Assembly (NCBI RefSeq): GCF_027579695.1
Contig: NC_083596.1
Coordinates: 50,157,257 to 50,221,256 of the forward strand
Origin: Neoarius graeffei
Lineage: Eukaryota; Chordata; Actinopteri; Siluriformes; Ariidae
Length of the DNA: 64,000 nt
Reading direction: 5' to 3'
Below, in pieces: positions 10,641 through 52,888 of the stretch. Numbering within the stretch: position 1 is the first letter of the stretch; each line of letters begins with the position of its first letter. The notes beneath the pieces were generated by a model, which searched no databases, was not told the DNA's origin, and worked only from the letters and a program-made list of their open reading frames with translations. Made by a program: the position numbers and the translations under genes.

Positions 10641-11220
10641 CTCTTCTGCCATGATCAGAGATCTCAAACACGGAAGAGGAAAAGAATCGAGAAATGAACG
10701 AGAGATATTTATCCTCTCCTGGATCAGAATCAGAATCAGAATTCTGATGACCAGCTCATCTAAGGTGTCATTGAGGCATCATGTTAGTGTGGGTCACTGG
10801 AGGCTGGGTGTGAACGGCGAGTCATTAGAGTGATCAAAGGATTTCCCGTTAGGGTGATCAATGGCAAATTTAAGATGCCATTCCTCACTCAATCTGGCAA
10901 TCTGACTATCTCTGCAAATTTAGGCATCTTAAAATGTTTTTATTAATGCCAAATAAAATATCCAGCACAAATTATATATGATAGACATAAATTAATAATT
11001 TATAAATTTTATTTCAAACACGTTTTTAGTTAGCGGGACTGCAGCTTATCACCGCTCCCGCCCGCGCCGCATATGTGCACTCCCGCTCCCGCCCGCGCGC
11101 GCATATGTGCACTTCCGGTCCCGCCCGTGCCTGTAATGAGCTTTCAAAATTTGTCCCGCGCCGCATTGCTTTGCGGCGGGTCCCGCGAGTCCCGCGGGAG
11201 TGCAGGGCTCTACTGGAGAC

Positions 11221-11569
11221 CACAACAGCAAATTTCCAGCAGGTTCATCATGACGTGAAACATGACCAGCAAATGTCAGATGATGCCTTCTTCCAGTTTG
11301 GGAAATCGGGGACAAGGATCAATGGAGAATTTTATTATTCATATGGCTTCTCCAGGAGAAGTCATAAACTGCTCGTCACATTTTGGCACATGTACCATCC
11401 AGTCTTTGGCTGCATTTGGAATTTAACGACTATCATTCACAGCCATAGCCCTGAATGACTTCTGTCTTTGTCTCTTTCTTGCTGAGGCTTTCCAGACTTT
11501 CTGCAGTGAGTGCAAAGTGCTCCATGCTTAAACAATATGGACATCCATATCATGGTGGCCCTAAGAGCA
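11221..11569. other. Unassigned segment after the hAT element
   Basis: The 8-bp duplication CTGGAGAC at 11,213-11,220 precedes it. A 127-codon plus-strand frame (11,075-11,458) crosses the hAT boundary and is not a gene. I do not recognise this sequence. Confidence 0.4.
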
Positions 11570-14481
11570 GTGAGTGCCAAACTGTCTCGGGCCATCAGAG
11601 CAGCAAAGCGCGCACATGCCCAGAGAATCCACAGTGACTTCCGGGACAGCGGCGACACACAGCGCATGTAGCAGGGCATCCAGGCCATCATGAACTATAG
11701 GACAACACCACCTGCCTGTGACAGTGATGCCTCCCTTCCAGATGTGCTGAACAGCTTCCATGCACGGGTTGAGGCACAGAATGGCATGGCAGTGAGGAAG
11801 ATCATCCCTCCTCCCAATGACCAGGTGCTGTGTCTGACCACAGCTGACTTGAGGAAAACTCTACGCAGAGTCAGCCCACAGAAGGCTGCTGGACCAGACA
11901 ACATCCCTAGTAAAGTGCTCAGAGGATATGTGGACCAGCTGGCAGATGTTCTCACTGACATCTTTAACATCTCCCTGAGCAACGCCATAGTTTTAGGAAG
12001 ACCACGATTATCGTCCCCATGCCAAAGAAATCCTCAGTGTCCTGCCTCAATGACTACCATCCCGTTACACTCATACCCATCATCATGAGGCACATAAAGA
12101 CCCTGCTGCCTCCCTCAGTGGACGCCCTGCAGTTCATGTATCGCCATCACCAGTCCACAGATGATGCCAGAGCCACCATCTTTCATCTGGCCCTTAGCCA
12201 CCTGGACAAGAAGGACACATACATACGAATGCTGTTCATAGACTTCAGTTCAGCAGCTCATTGGAAAGCTGAGCCTGCTGGACATGAACACCTCCCTCTG
12301 CAATTGGATCCTGGATTTCCTGACCGAGGGACCTCAGTCAGTCCGAATTGGGAGCAGAACTTCCAGCACCACCCTACTGAGCACTGGGGCCCCCCAGGGC
12401 TGTGTGCTCAGTCCACTGCTGATCACTCTGCTGACTCACGACTGTGCAGCAACTCACAACTCAAACCACATCATCAAGTTTGCTGATGACACGACTGTGG
12501 TGGGTCTCATTATTAAAAATGACGAGTCAGCATACAGAGAGGAGGTGCAACAGCTATCAGACTGGTGCAGACTCAACAACCTGTCTCTGAACGTGGACAA
12601 AACAAAAGAGATAGTTGGTTACTTCAGAAGACCATGGAGTGACCACTTTCCACTGTATATCAATGGCTCACTTGTGGAGAACATCATGAGCACCAAATTC
12701 CTTGGTGTTCATCTAGCAGAGAACCTCACCTGCTCCCTCAACACCAGCTCCATTGCCAAGAAAGCCCAGCAGTGCCTCTGCTTCCTATGGAGGCTGAGGA
12801 AAACCCATCTCCCATCACCCATCCTCATTATATTCTACAGAGGGACTATTGAGAGCATTCTGAGCAGCTGCATCATGGTCTGGTTTGGGAACTGCACCGT
12901 CTCAGATCACAAGACCCAAAGCAGATAGTGAGGACAGCTGAGGAGATCATCGGAGTCTCTCTCCCTTCCATCATGGACAGTTACACCACACACTGCATCC
13001 AGAAAGCCACCAGCATCGTGGCCGAACCCACGCCCCTCACACACAATCTCTTCACCCTCCTGCCATCTGGTAAAAGGTGCCAAAGCATTCAGGCCTTCAA
13101 AGCCAGACTCTGTAACAGTTTCTCCCCACATCTTCCTCCACTACTATACCGTATGTAATGAGGTGGTCATCTCTTTTTCTATACCTTGTGTTACACACTA
13201 ACAACTCCTGCCTCTGCACCAAGTCTAGGATTTTCTCCCCTTCTTCATTTCTCACTCCATAGCCGTAACCACCATGCACGCCGTCATAACCATTGCTCTC
13301 CCTACCCACGTGTCCATTTAAATCACCTCCAATTACCAGCTTTTCATTTTCCGCCACTTCCTCTATCAGACCTTCCAGATCCATCAAGAAAGCTTCTTTC
13401 TCCTCCTCTTCACATCTGGCCTGTGGACTGTATGCTGATATTACTGTGACCATCTCCAGTCCACCTTTCAGTCTGATTGACATCAGTCTGTCATTGACCC
13501 TCTTCACTTCCAGTACATTTTCTTTCCAATTTTGTGACAGTATAATCCCCATTCCATTTCTTTTATTGGATTTTCCACTGTAGTACAGTTTATATCCTCC
13601 TCCTATTTCTCTAACAGCATTACCTCCCCACTTGGTTTCCTGGATACACATTACATCAATGTTCCTTTTCTCCATCTCATCTGCCAGCTCTCTTCCTCTA
13701 CCTGTCATAGATCCTACATTCCATGTAGCATATCTCCATCCCTCCTTTCCTTTCCAACTTCCAGGTAGCACATTGGGCCTTTGGGAGCCGTCATATCCCA
13801 CTACTCTTCCATCGGTGTACCCAGCATTCTTTTTGTCGTAAGCAGGTGGGGGCGCCCATGGGGTACTTCGGGCTGTACCCTGCCCAATTCTTTTCTGGAT
13901 CATAGCATGAAATTGAAGCGAGAGTTTTGCGGCCGGATGCCCTTCCTGACGCCAACCCCTTTTAGTCGCCTTTTACGACACGCAGAGGATACGTTGGGCC
14001 TATTCTCACCCGGAACCCATACGGGTTTCTTCCCACATGCTGTCAGACTCCTCAACTCTGAGGGACTGGACTGATTCTCACGGACTGTTGAACACACTGC
14101 TCACACAGCAATCTCTGCACAGTGGACAATAATGCACTATTGCCTTACAAAGTTTACAGTGTCTATCTCACACACACAAGGTTTACATTTATTTATTCCC
14201 TTTCATATACTACCTCAATATGCACACTCATCTCTGCACCTTATGTTACTTTTAGCTGCACTTTACGTTGGTTGTGTCATTTATTGTCCAGTTATGGTCT
14301 GCCTATCGTGTCATTTACTGTCTTCACTCATTGCACTCTTGCATTTTATGTTGTATTGTAGATTGTAGTCCTGTGATGTTTAATGTAGCACCATGGTACT
14401 ACATTAAATGTAGTTTTGTATTAACTGTGTAATGTGCCAACTGTATATGGTTGAAATGACAAATAAAAAGACCTTGAACTT
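11570..14481 (+). mobile_element. L2/CR1-like LINE, 5'-truncated and interrupted
   Basis: Degenerate ORF2 fragments in changing frames show reverse transcriptase motifs: [37 protein letters not shown], and FADDTTVVG at about 12,479. The tail IKTRLCNSF/AVRLLNSEGLD type is split by an RTE fragment at 13,132-14,031. The 3' end is about 14,481 (ACAAATAAAAAGACCTTGAA). Several frameshifts and stops make it dead. The clade is judged from remembered fish L2/Rex1-type motifs. Confidence 0.8.
13132..14031 (-). mobile_element. RTE/BovB-type LINE fragment, endonuclease only
   Basis: The minus frame 13,903-13,097 encodes an apurinic endonuclease: WNVGSMTGRGRELADEM, IDVMCIQETKW, VISAYSPQ, GGDLNGHVG. Its 5' leader (GGCGACTAAAAGGGGTTGGC) is present, but the RT half is absent. 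The fragment is bounded by CCCACAT on both sides (13,125-13,131 and 14,032-14,038) and splits the L2-like ORF. Such frames are often annotated as 'craniofacial development protein 2-like' genes; here it is a transposon piece. Confidence 0.85.
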
Positions 14482-14504
14482 AAAGCCATAAAGATACTTA
14501 CTCA

Positions 14505-15365
14505 TTTACAAGTCAAGTCAACTTTATTGTCAAATATGCTATACATGCTTGACATACAGCACAGATGAAATTTCAGTCCTCTCTGACCCACGGTGCAAAC
14601 AGGCAATCTCATATCATCTCTAGCCGCTTTATCCTTCTACAGGGTCGCAGGCAAGCTGGAGCCTATCCCAGCTGACTACGGGCGAAAGGTGGGGTACACC
14701 CTGGACAAGTCGCCAGGTCATCACAGGGCTGACACATAGACACAGACAACCATTCACACTCTCATTCACACCTACGGTCAATTTAGAGTCACCAGTTAAC
14801 CTAACCTGCATGTCTTTGGACTGTGGGGGAAACCGGAGCACCCAGAGGAAACCCACGCGGACACGGGGAGAACATGCAAACTCCGCACAGAAAGGCCCTC
14901 GCCGGCCCCGGGGCTCGAACCCAGGACCTTCTTGCTGTGAGGCGACAGCGCTAACCACTACACCACCGTGCCGCCCAAACAGGCAATACAATAAATAAAA
15001 ATAAAAATAGAATAACTGAAAAAACAAACAAACAATATAACCAGTATAAACACTCTAGATAGCAACTAGACATAGACTAAACACTCAGACAAACAATATA
15101 AGCAGTATAAATAAACAGTATAAACACTAGATAAGAAGAACTAGACATAGACTAAACACTAGACAAGAACTAGACAAAGACTAAACACTCAGACAATATA
15201 AACATATATACAATATATATAAACAATATAAACAATATAAATCCTTGTCTTAAGAAACGAACTTAAAGAATAGTTTGAATAGTTAGACATAATGAACTTT
15301 CACTACATAATATAAACAGTATAAACACTCTAGATATGAACTAGACATAGACTAAACACTCAAAA
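14505..15365 (-). mobile_element. LINE 3' tail (minus) with tandem UTR repeats
   Basis: The minus strand ends in an AAAGTTGACTTGACTTG-type tail (plus strand 14,509 on). Degenerate units with CTAGACATAGACTAAACACT recur through about 15,040-15,365. No coding part is attached. A SINE (14,608-14,976) interrupts it. Confidence 0.6.
14608..14976 (-). mobile_element. tRNA-derived SINE, minus strand
   Basis: The minus strand starts GGGCGGCACGGTGGTGTAGT, with a pol III A box (GTGTAGTGGTTAGCG) and a B box (GGGTTCGAGCC), and ends in a TAGAGATGATATGAG-like tail. An 11-bp direct repeat AAACAGGCAAT flanks it (14,597-14,607 and 14,977-14,987). The same family occurs at 61,761, 62,161, 62,923 and 63,323, and as a tail at 25,617. 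Confidence 0.9.
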
Positions 15366-15373
15366 AAAAAAAA

Positions 15374-17541
15374 GCTCCTTCTCACCCCCGGCGGGGGGGT
15401 GGTATCCATGTCATCCTCAAGCTCGGGTCCTCTACCAGAGGCCTGGGAGTTTGAGGGTTCTGCGCAGTCTCTTCGATGTTCCTAGGACTGCGCTCTTCTG
15501 GACTGAGGCTTCAGATGTTGTTCCTGGGATTTGCTGGAGCCACTCTCCCAGTTTGGGGGTTACTGCCCCAAGTGCCCCCACTACCACGGGGACCACGCAA
15601 CCCTTGACCTTCCACATCCGTTCCAGCTGCTCTTTCAACCCTTGATACTTCTCAAGTTTCTCATGTTCCTTCTTCCTGATGTTGGCGTCAGCTGGGATCG
15701 CCACATCTATCACCACCACCCTCTTCTGCTCTTTGTCCACCACCACTATGTCCGGTTGGTTAGCCAGGATCTTTTTGTCAGTCTGGAAGCTGAAGTCCCA
15801 CAGAACCTTGGCCCTGTTGTTCTCAGCCACCTTCTGTGGTATGGCCCATTGGGACTTGGGTACTTCTATTCCATACTGGTTGCAGATGTCCCTGTATACT
15901 ATCCCAGCCACTTGGTTGTGCCTCTCCATGTACGCTGATCCAGCTAGCATCTTACACCCTGCTACTATGTGCTGGACTGTTTCAGGGGCTTCTTTGCACA
16001 GTCTGCATCTTGGGTCTGATCTACTCTGGTAGATCCTGGCCTCTATGGCTCTTGTGCTTATGGCCTGTTCTTGTGCTGCCATGATTAGTACCTCTGTGCT
16101 GTCTGTCAGTCCTGCATTATCCAGCCACTGGTAGGATTTCTTGATATCAGCCACTTCCTCTATCTGACGGTGGTACATGCCATGTAGGGGTTTGTCCCTC
16201 CAGGTTGTCTGTTCCTCCTCCTCCTCTGCACTCTCATCAGGGTTTTGCTGCCTGAGACATTCACTTAGTAGTTCATCCTTTGGGGCCATCTTTCTGATGT
16301 ATTCTCGGATTTTCGATGTTTCATCCTGGACCGTGGTCTTGACGCTCACTAGCCCTTGGCCTCCCTCTTTCCGCTTAGTGTATAGTCTCAGGGTGCTGGA
16401 CTTGGGGTGGAACCCTCCATGCATGGTGAGGAGCTTTCTAGTCTTGATATCTGTGGCTTCTATCTCCTCCTTTGGCCAGTTTATGATACCAGCGGGGTAT
16501 CTGATGACTGGTAGTGCGTACATGTTGATGGCTCGGACCTTGTTCTTACCATTCAGCTGACTTTTCAGGACCTGCCTTACTCTCTGGAGGTATTTGGCTG
16601 TAGTTGACTTCCTTGTGGCTTCTTCATGGTTTCCATTAGCCTGTGGGATGCCAAGGTACTTGTAGCTGTCTTGGATATCACCTATGTTGCCCTCTGGTAG
16701 GTCAATCCCCTCAGTCCGGATCATCTTGCCTCTCTTTGAGACCATCCGGCCACACTTGTCCAATCCGAATGACATCCCTATGTCATCGCTGTAGATCCGG
16801 GTGGTGTGGATCAGCGAGTCTATTTCTCGCTCGTTCCTGGCATACAGCTTGATGTCATCCATGTAGAGTAGGTGGCTGATTGTTGCCCCACTATGGAATC
16901 GGTACCCGTAGCCGCTCTTCGTGATGATCCGACTGAGGGGGTTCAGGCCTATGCAGAACAGCGGTGGTGATAGCGCATCTCCTTGGTATATGCCGCACTT
17001 GATGTTGACTTGGGCAATGGGTTTTGAGTTGGCCTCTAGGGTTGTCTTCCACATTTCCATTGAGTTCTGGATGAAGGTCCTTAGGTTCCTGTTGATCTTG
17101 TACAGTTCCAGACATTCCAGTATCCATGTGTGTGGCATTGAGTCGTAGGCTTTCTTGTAGTCAATCCAGGCAGTGCACAGGTTGGTCTATCTCTTCTTAC
17201 AGTCTCGGGCAACTGTTCTATCGACCAGTAGCTGGTGCTTGGCTCCTTTGGTGTTACTGCCAATCCTTTTCTGTGCCTCGCTCATGTATTGAGCCACATG
17301 CTTACTCATTTTTGCCGCAATGATGCCTGACAGGGCCTTCCATGTTGTGCAGAGACAGGTAATTGGCCGGTAGTTGGATGGGATGGGTCCCTTCTGGGGG
17401 TCCTTCATGATTAGGACTGTCCTGCCTTGGGTTAGCCATTCTGGGTGGGTTCCATCCCTCAGCAGCTGGTTCATCTGTGCTGCTAGGCGTTCATGGAGTG
17501 CAGTTAGCTTCTTCAGCCAGTACGTATAGATCATATCCGGG
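15374..17541 (-). mobile_element. Restriction-like-endonuclease LINE (R4/Dong/Rex6 type), 5'-truncated
   Basis: It lies between a T-tract 3' end (plus strand A-run at 15,361-15,373) and an abrupt 5' truncation near 17,541, where it abuts a plus-strand L2-like LINE. The single ORF encodes RT and a C-terminal endonuclease; see the ORF entry. Confidence 0.85.
15432..17540 (-). pseudogene. RT plus restriction-like endonuclease ORF with one stop codon
   Basis: Two frames in the same phase (17,570-17,187 and 17,138-15,432; about 700 codons together) are divided only by TAG at 17,189-17,187. Motifs in order: RPITCLCTTWKALSG, WIDYKKAYDSMPHTW, GIYQGDALSPPLFC, LLYMDDIKLYA (RT catalytic YMDD), a CCHC-like finger (CRLCKEAPETVQHIVAGC), and a PD-(D/E)XK-type nuclease (PDIVVVDKEQKRVVVIDVAI). 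Having the nuclease C-terminal to RT separates this from AP-endonuclease LINEs. The nonsense change suggests a fairly young copy. Confidence 0.85.
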
Positions 17542-18676
17542 CAGGGACAGGGAGGCGATGAAAGCAGCACAGCAGGAGGTGAAATGCTGCGTGAGGGGAG
17601 CTAAGGACAGCTACAGGAGAAAGGTGGAGCAGAAGCTGAAGGAGAACAGCATGAGGGAGGTCTGGGAAGGTGTGAAAACCATCACAGGCCACAACACAAA
17701 GACCAGAGTCGTAGGGGGGACAGTGGAGAGAGTGAACGAGCTGAATGAGTTCTTCAACTGGTTCAACCAGTATCAGGCAGGTGTTGGTGTGGAAGACGCC
17801 ATCCTCTACCTGCTACACCGAGCCCACTTGCATCTGGATAAGGGAAATGGCACAGTGAGGATCCTCTTCTTGCACTCCTTGAGTGCCTTCAATACCATCC
17901 AGCCCCTTATGCTTCAGGACAAACTGAACAGGATGCGAGTGGACCCCTGCCTGGTCACCTGGATCTCCAGCTACCTCACCGGCAGGCAGCAGTACGTCAT
18001 GCTGAAGGACATCACATCTGACACTGTGATTAGCAGCATCGGAGCACCCCAGAGCACGGTGCTGGCCCCTCTTCTCTTCACCCTGTACACCGCAAACTTC
18101 TGCTACAACTCAGAGCTGTGTCACATTCAGAAGTTTGCCGATGACATAGCCATCGTGGGGTGTATCAGGGACGACAGAGAGGAGGAGTATAGGAGCCTGG
18201 TGAGGGACTTTGCTGTTTGGTGCAACAGGAACCATCTGCAGCTCAACACCTCAAAGACCAAGGAGCCGGTTATTGACTTTGGGAGGTCCAGACCAAAGTC
18301 ATGACCAGTTCTGATCGAGGGATTTGAGGTGGAGGCTGTGGACTCCTACAAGTACCTCGGGCTGTGGCTGGACAGCAAGCTGGACTGGACTTGCAACACC
18401 AACCACCTGTACAGCAAGGGACAGAGCAGGCTATACTTCCTGAGGAGGCTGCGGTCCTTTCACATCTGCAGGAAACTCCTGTGGATGTTCTATCAGTCCG
18501 TGGTTGCCAGTGTCCTGTTTTACACCGTGGTGTGCTGGGGGGGGCAGCACATCCAAGAAGGACACATCCAGGCTGGACAAACTGATCAGGCGGGCCGGCT
18601 CTGTGGTCGGCATGAAGCTGGACTCTCTGGTTGCAAGAGCTTGAGTCAGGTTGCAATAAAACTGCTGGTTTATTGA
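17542..18676 (+). mobile_element. L2/CR1-like LINE ORF2 fragment
   Basis: The plus frame from about 17,545 to 18,676 encodes RT (WEGVKTITGHN, LHSLSAFNTIQP, SSIGAPQSTVLAPLLFTLYT, KFADDIAIVG, DSYKYLGLWLDSKLDW). One in-frame TGA (18,302-18,304) breaks it, and the frame slips in the G run at about 18,537-18,543. The 5' part is missing at the junction with the R4-type LINE. Confidence 0.82.
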
Positions 18677-19019
18677 GTGCATAAACACAACCTGGGTGTT
18701 GCTGTCAATGGAGTGTAGTGTTATGGAAGCCCTGTAGGTGGCAATATTGTTGAACTCAAGTGGTTGAGCAAAACAGAGTGGATGTGCATGGTTGAAATCA
18801 TACCCTGCTGATACCTGTGTGTGGTGTTCAGTAAACAGATAAAGTTTGCTCGACTGTCCGCGTATGCTTCAGGCGGTATATCACAGGCGTTCAATCACCT
18901 TCAACAAAAGTTGGACACAGCCAGCTTATATACAGATGTTATGCTGATGTGTATGTGCAAAGGACGTACTCTGGACCAGACAGAGCCAAGGTTAAGAAGG
19001 CAACAAACTTGTCCACTAA
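18677..19019. other. Unassigned repeat-like stretch
   Basis: No coding or structural feature is recognised. The sequence resembles neither flank. Confidence 0.4.
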
Positions 19020-19165
19020 TTAACATTTGATGAGGCACACCTGTTAATTGAAAAGCATTCCAGGTGACTACCTCGTGAAGCTAGTTAAGATAACGCCAAT
19101 AGTGTGCAAAGCGTCATCAACATAAACGGTGGATACTTTGAAGAATCTAAAATGTCAAACATCCT
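19020..19165 (+). mobile_element. Tc1 transposase 3' end fragment
   Basis: The sequence parallels the Tc1 C-terminal and UTR segment seen at 61,230-61,330: CAGGTGACTACCTCGTGAAG, GTGTGCAAAGC and TACTTTGAAGAATCTAAAAT. It is heavily decayed. Confidence 0.65.
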
Positions 19166-19290
19166 GGATTTTTTTTTCTCACACTTTCTTTGCTTGTTCC
19201 CAAAGCTGCTTCTCTAATCTTTAGGCCATGGTTTCCCCATCAGGCATTGTCTTTGGCCTTGAAGTATTCCTGTCACACAGACTGTTGCAG

Positions 19291-19291
<1 letters not shown>

Positions 19292-19340
<49 letters not shown>
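19292..19340. repeat. (TCTA)n microsatellite
   Basis: About 12 uninterrupted TCTA units. Confidence 0.95.
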
Positions 19341-19341
<1 letters not shown>

Positions 19342-19730
19342 AAGTGTGTGCATCCCTGACCATTACACCCATATGTTTTTGTTGAACATCTCATTCCAAC
19401 TCCTTCACTGTTACTATAAGCTCCACTCTTCTGGGAAGGCTTTCCATTAGATTCAGGCTTGTAGTGTGGGGATTTTTGACCTTGACATTCTTCTTTCTGA
19501 GACCAGCATGAATTCAAACGTCTCTGCCTTTGGCATCTAATGTCCGTGTGCCTTTCTGCCTCGAATTGCTTCCCACTTCTCTTCAATTTCTCCTCCAACA
19601 TATTTCAGATTGCACAAATGCATTTCTCGGCAACTTTGCTTGTGGAATAAAGAGTGAAGAGTGGTATAAACGTGCATAGCTAGCAAAAGTACTTCAACCC
19701 TGAGTTTACCCCCAAATGTGACCCCTCACC

Positions 19731-21161
19731 GAATCCAGGGACACATGTCGGCCGAAACGAATCCGAGATCATTGCAAAAGAAGCATTTTTTTTTTCAAAA
19801 TTTGTGATTTTTGTTTTTTTCCATCATGTGCAAGTTGAGATCTTGAAGAATGCAATCAGTATTTCAGATAATAGATTGTTTTGTTAGAAAAGCATACTTT
19901 TTTTGTTGCAAATTGTCTCGTTTTTGTCAGGACTGTAGCCTGCTGGGGGGGTGTGGGTAAATTACCATATGGGCCATTCACATGATGATTTAAGTCTTTT
20001 TTTTTCGTGAATCAGCTGTATGATCCGAGCTGAGCGCATGGCTACTTAACTGCATACAGGCATGTAATTTCACTATGGAATGAGTTACTAAACAGAGCGC
20101 AGAGGAGCTGAAAACCGCGAAGCAAACAGACACACGGTATTTACATCGGAGATAACCATTTCTAGCAAAAAAAAACGCAACCTCGTTTTCCAGATTGAAT
20201 GGAATACTTGAATGATCGGATGATACACGGACCGTTCTAGGATTACATTCCATCGGAGGCATTGGTGTGTGCAAGGCGACGTTTCTCTTTCTGATGGGGT
20301 AAGTTTATTAATCTAAGGCTGTGTGGTTATTTTTGCATGTAACGGAGAGTGTTGTGGTTTGGTTAAGCCTAGGTCACAACCGGACGTACGATTTTTTGGC
20401 CGTGTGATTTTTGGCGTTTCCCAAATCGCTGCGGTTTTTTTTTGTTCACGGAGAAAGACGCGCGTTGGCCGTAAGTTTGTCTTGCAACCTGAAAAAAACG
20501 TAAGCGCCCGTAGAATTTGTTTGACATGACAAAGAACCTCTGCGGCCGGTCTGCGGCTCGAAAATCAGCACATCACACGCGCGCCCTTGTGCTTTTCACA
20601 CGCGTGCTCTCGTGCGTTTCATGCACGCTCTCCATGTGTTTCTTGCGTTTTTTGCGTGTAGACCGGCCGTAGGAGCACATACGGCTGGTTGTGACCGAGG
20701 CTTTACATGAAACTAGTGTTGTGTTAGTTGTGTCATCATCGTGCTACGGTGTGAGTAATTTTTCAACCACAAAACGTTAAAGTATACTTTAGGACTTATT
20801 TTTGTACTTCATAATTGTGTTGGGCATACTTTGCATGGAAGGAAAATTGACGTGGTGATCTTTGTTTACATGAAAGTAGCATCGTGCTAGCTAGTAGGGG
20901 GTAGGGCTTTCCTTAATGTCATGCAAATGAGCACCATTATGTGCCCGCCCTACACCCAGAGTAGCTGAGATGGAAAACTTTGAGGGCAATTTTCTCCCTT
21001 TTCTGTTTTAAGAAGTATACACTTTCAAAAGGCCACACATTCTTCAAATATTGTCAGATAGATCTCCACATGGAAGGCATCATTAGAAAGCTTAGAAACT
21101 GTACTTTCTGAATCTGTCAATAACTCAAAATGCCCCCGGGCAGACATGTGTCCCTGGATTC
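19731..21161. mobile_element. Unclassified 1.43-kb element with 19-bp inverted ends
   Basis: GAATCCAGGGACACATGTC at 19,731-19,749 recurs inverted at 21,143-21,161, and the next bases GCC also agree after one mismatch. The interior has no credible ORF and carries a separate MITE (20,364-20,705). A target duplication was not found. Confidence 0.55.
20364..20705. mobile_element. MITE with TAAGCCTAGGTCACAACC ends
   Basis: The left end TAAGCCTAGGTCACAACCGG and the inverted right end TAAAGCCTCGGTCACAACCA form roughly 24-bp imperfect terminal inverted repeats. The 342-bp interior is rich in CG and has no ORF. Confidence 0.7.
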
Positions 21162-21179
21162 TGTGATCTGCCACAAATG

Positions 21180-21474
21180 GTTTTGAAAGCAATAAGAATA
21201 AGAATTAGAATCAAGTTTATTGCCAAGTAGTTCTCACATACAAGGAATTTGCTTTGATGATTGGTGCTTGAACAGTTAAGATAGAAGAATTTCACAAAGA
21301 CAAAAGTAGTTATATACACAGAATAAAAAATGTATACAACTATTTTTGTCTTGGTGAAATTCTTCTATCTTAACTGTTCAAGCACCAATCACCAAAGCAA
21401 ATTCCTTGTATATAAGAATGTACTTGGCAATAAACTTGATTCTAATTCTGATTCTTATCGCTTTCAAAACCATT
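21180..21474. repeat. Near-perfect foldback of two LINE-like 3' tails
   Basis: Arms of about 143 bp (21,180-21,322 and 21,332-21,474) are inverted copies with only a handful of mismatches, around a spacer of about 10 bp. Each arm contains the L2-type tail CAATAAACTTGATTCTAATT. RNA or single-stranded DNA would form a long hairpin. Confidence 0.85.
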
Positions 21475-22438
21475 TAGGGGTGAATTGAGTGTTGAGGTGC
21501 TTTTGCTGGCAACACCGGTATGCTGGGGGTATTTGTATTTCTCATGCCTATCGTATTGTATTATGTGGACACGAGTGTTTTACTGGGAAATACGCCACTT
21601 GATTTTTCATCCGAGCTCCATCTGGGACATGGAGAACCAAAACTGTGACATACATCTCGCTATGTTACTTGTGAGGAAATTGATGAATTGTTTTGAGAAA
21701 TTTGGGTACTTTTTGTTTGTGAATGTGTCGATATGATAAAAAGAAAATCACACATTGGCTTGAAGATATTAATCTTATTGAAAAACTTGCATTTTTCATA
21801 CGAAATACGTTGCGGATCTGAGTGACATATTTCATGATATTTCACTTCGATGAAGTCACTCCCTGTATTTTCCTGCTGACTAGATGCGCGCTGTTAAAAT
21901 TTCAAACCAGATCGAAATTAAAATTATTTTGAATAACTTGTGGATGTGTCCATATAGTATAAAAAAAAACATTTCATGATGATCCGAAGATATGAAGTTT
22001 GTCTTCTCGTGTTGAAAAATATATCGCTTGTTCGCTTCATTGTGTTGCAGGTCACACCTCTGGTCCTGGAATGTTCTGTAAAAAGACACACCAGCGTGGC
22101 TTTCTACTGGCTTTGTTTTAGCATCAACAACCAAAGGTAGCATATTGAAGGATTTCTGTATAAAAGAGATCCATCTATCTATCCTTTCATTTTGTTCGCC
22201 ATTTTGATTTTGGATTTCCCCCCCCCCCCCTTCGTTTTCCGCCCTCTAGCGGCAGCGCGTGGTCATCGCATGCAGTAACCAGCATTAGCCACTAGACGTC
22301 GCTGCACGCTTTGAGGAAAAAAGGTGAAGGAACAATTCAACAAGGGCCGCTTTCGAGAGGAAAAAAAAAAAAAAGCCCAGCCGAAAAGAGCCGACTAACC
22401 TCAGGCTACCTGAAGCTAAAGCGCCCGGAACCGGGGCC
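21475..22438 (+). promoter_or_regulatory. brwd3 upstream region and presumed 5'UTR/promoter
   Basis: About 21,480-22,145 is unrecognised AT-rich DNA. Closer to the gene there is a C13 run (22,218-22,230) and then moderately GC-rich sequence (GGCAGCGCGTGG, AGCGCCCGGAACCGGGGCC) up to the ATG. No TATA box stands out. The transcription start cannot be fixed from sequence alone. Confidence 0.45.

Positions 22439-52888
<30,450 letters not shown>

Larger units (their letters stand above)
6768..11212. mobile_element. hAT transposon, internally deleted and hosting two other elements
   Basis: The ends read TAGAGGTCTGC (left) and, on the opposite strand, TAGAGCCCTGC (right). They are flanked by 8-bp direct repeats CTGGAAAC and CTGGAGAC (7 of 8 identical), the hAT hallmark. 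Both subterminal regions (about 6790-6960 and 11,040-11,200) are made of CCCGCTCCCGC-like repeats. The interior keeps a BED finger and a dimerisation domain. A MITE (7144-7866) and a Tc1-like element (8044-9614) have inserted into it. Confidence 0.82.

Noticed and set aside
11075..11458. 127-codon plus frame
   Set aside because: It starts in the GC-rich hAT end and crosses the target duplication, so it is chance readthrough.
13097..13903. Host gene 'craniofacial development protein 2-like'
   Set aside because: The frame is an RTE LINE endonuclease, truncated, inside another LINE and flanked by a 7-bp duplication.
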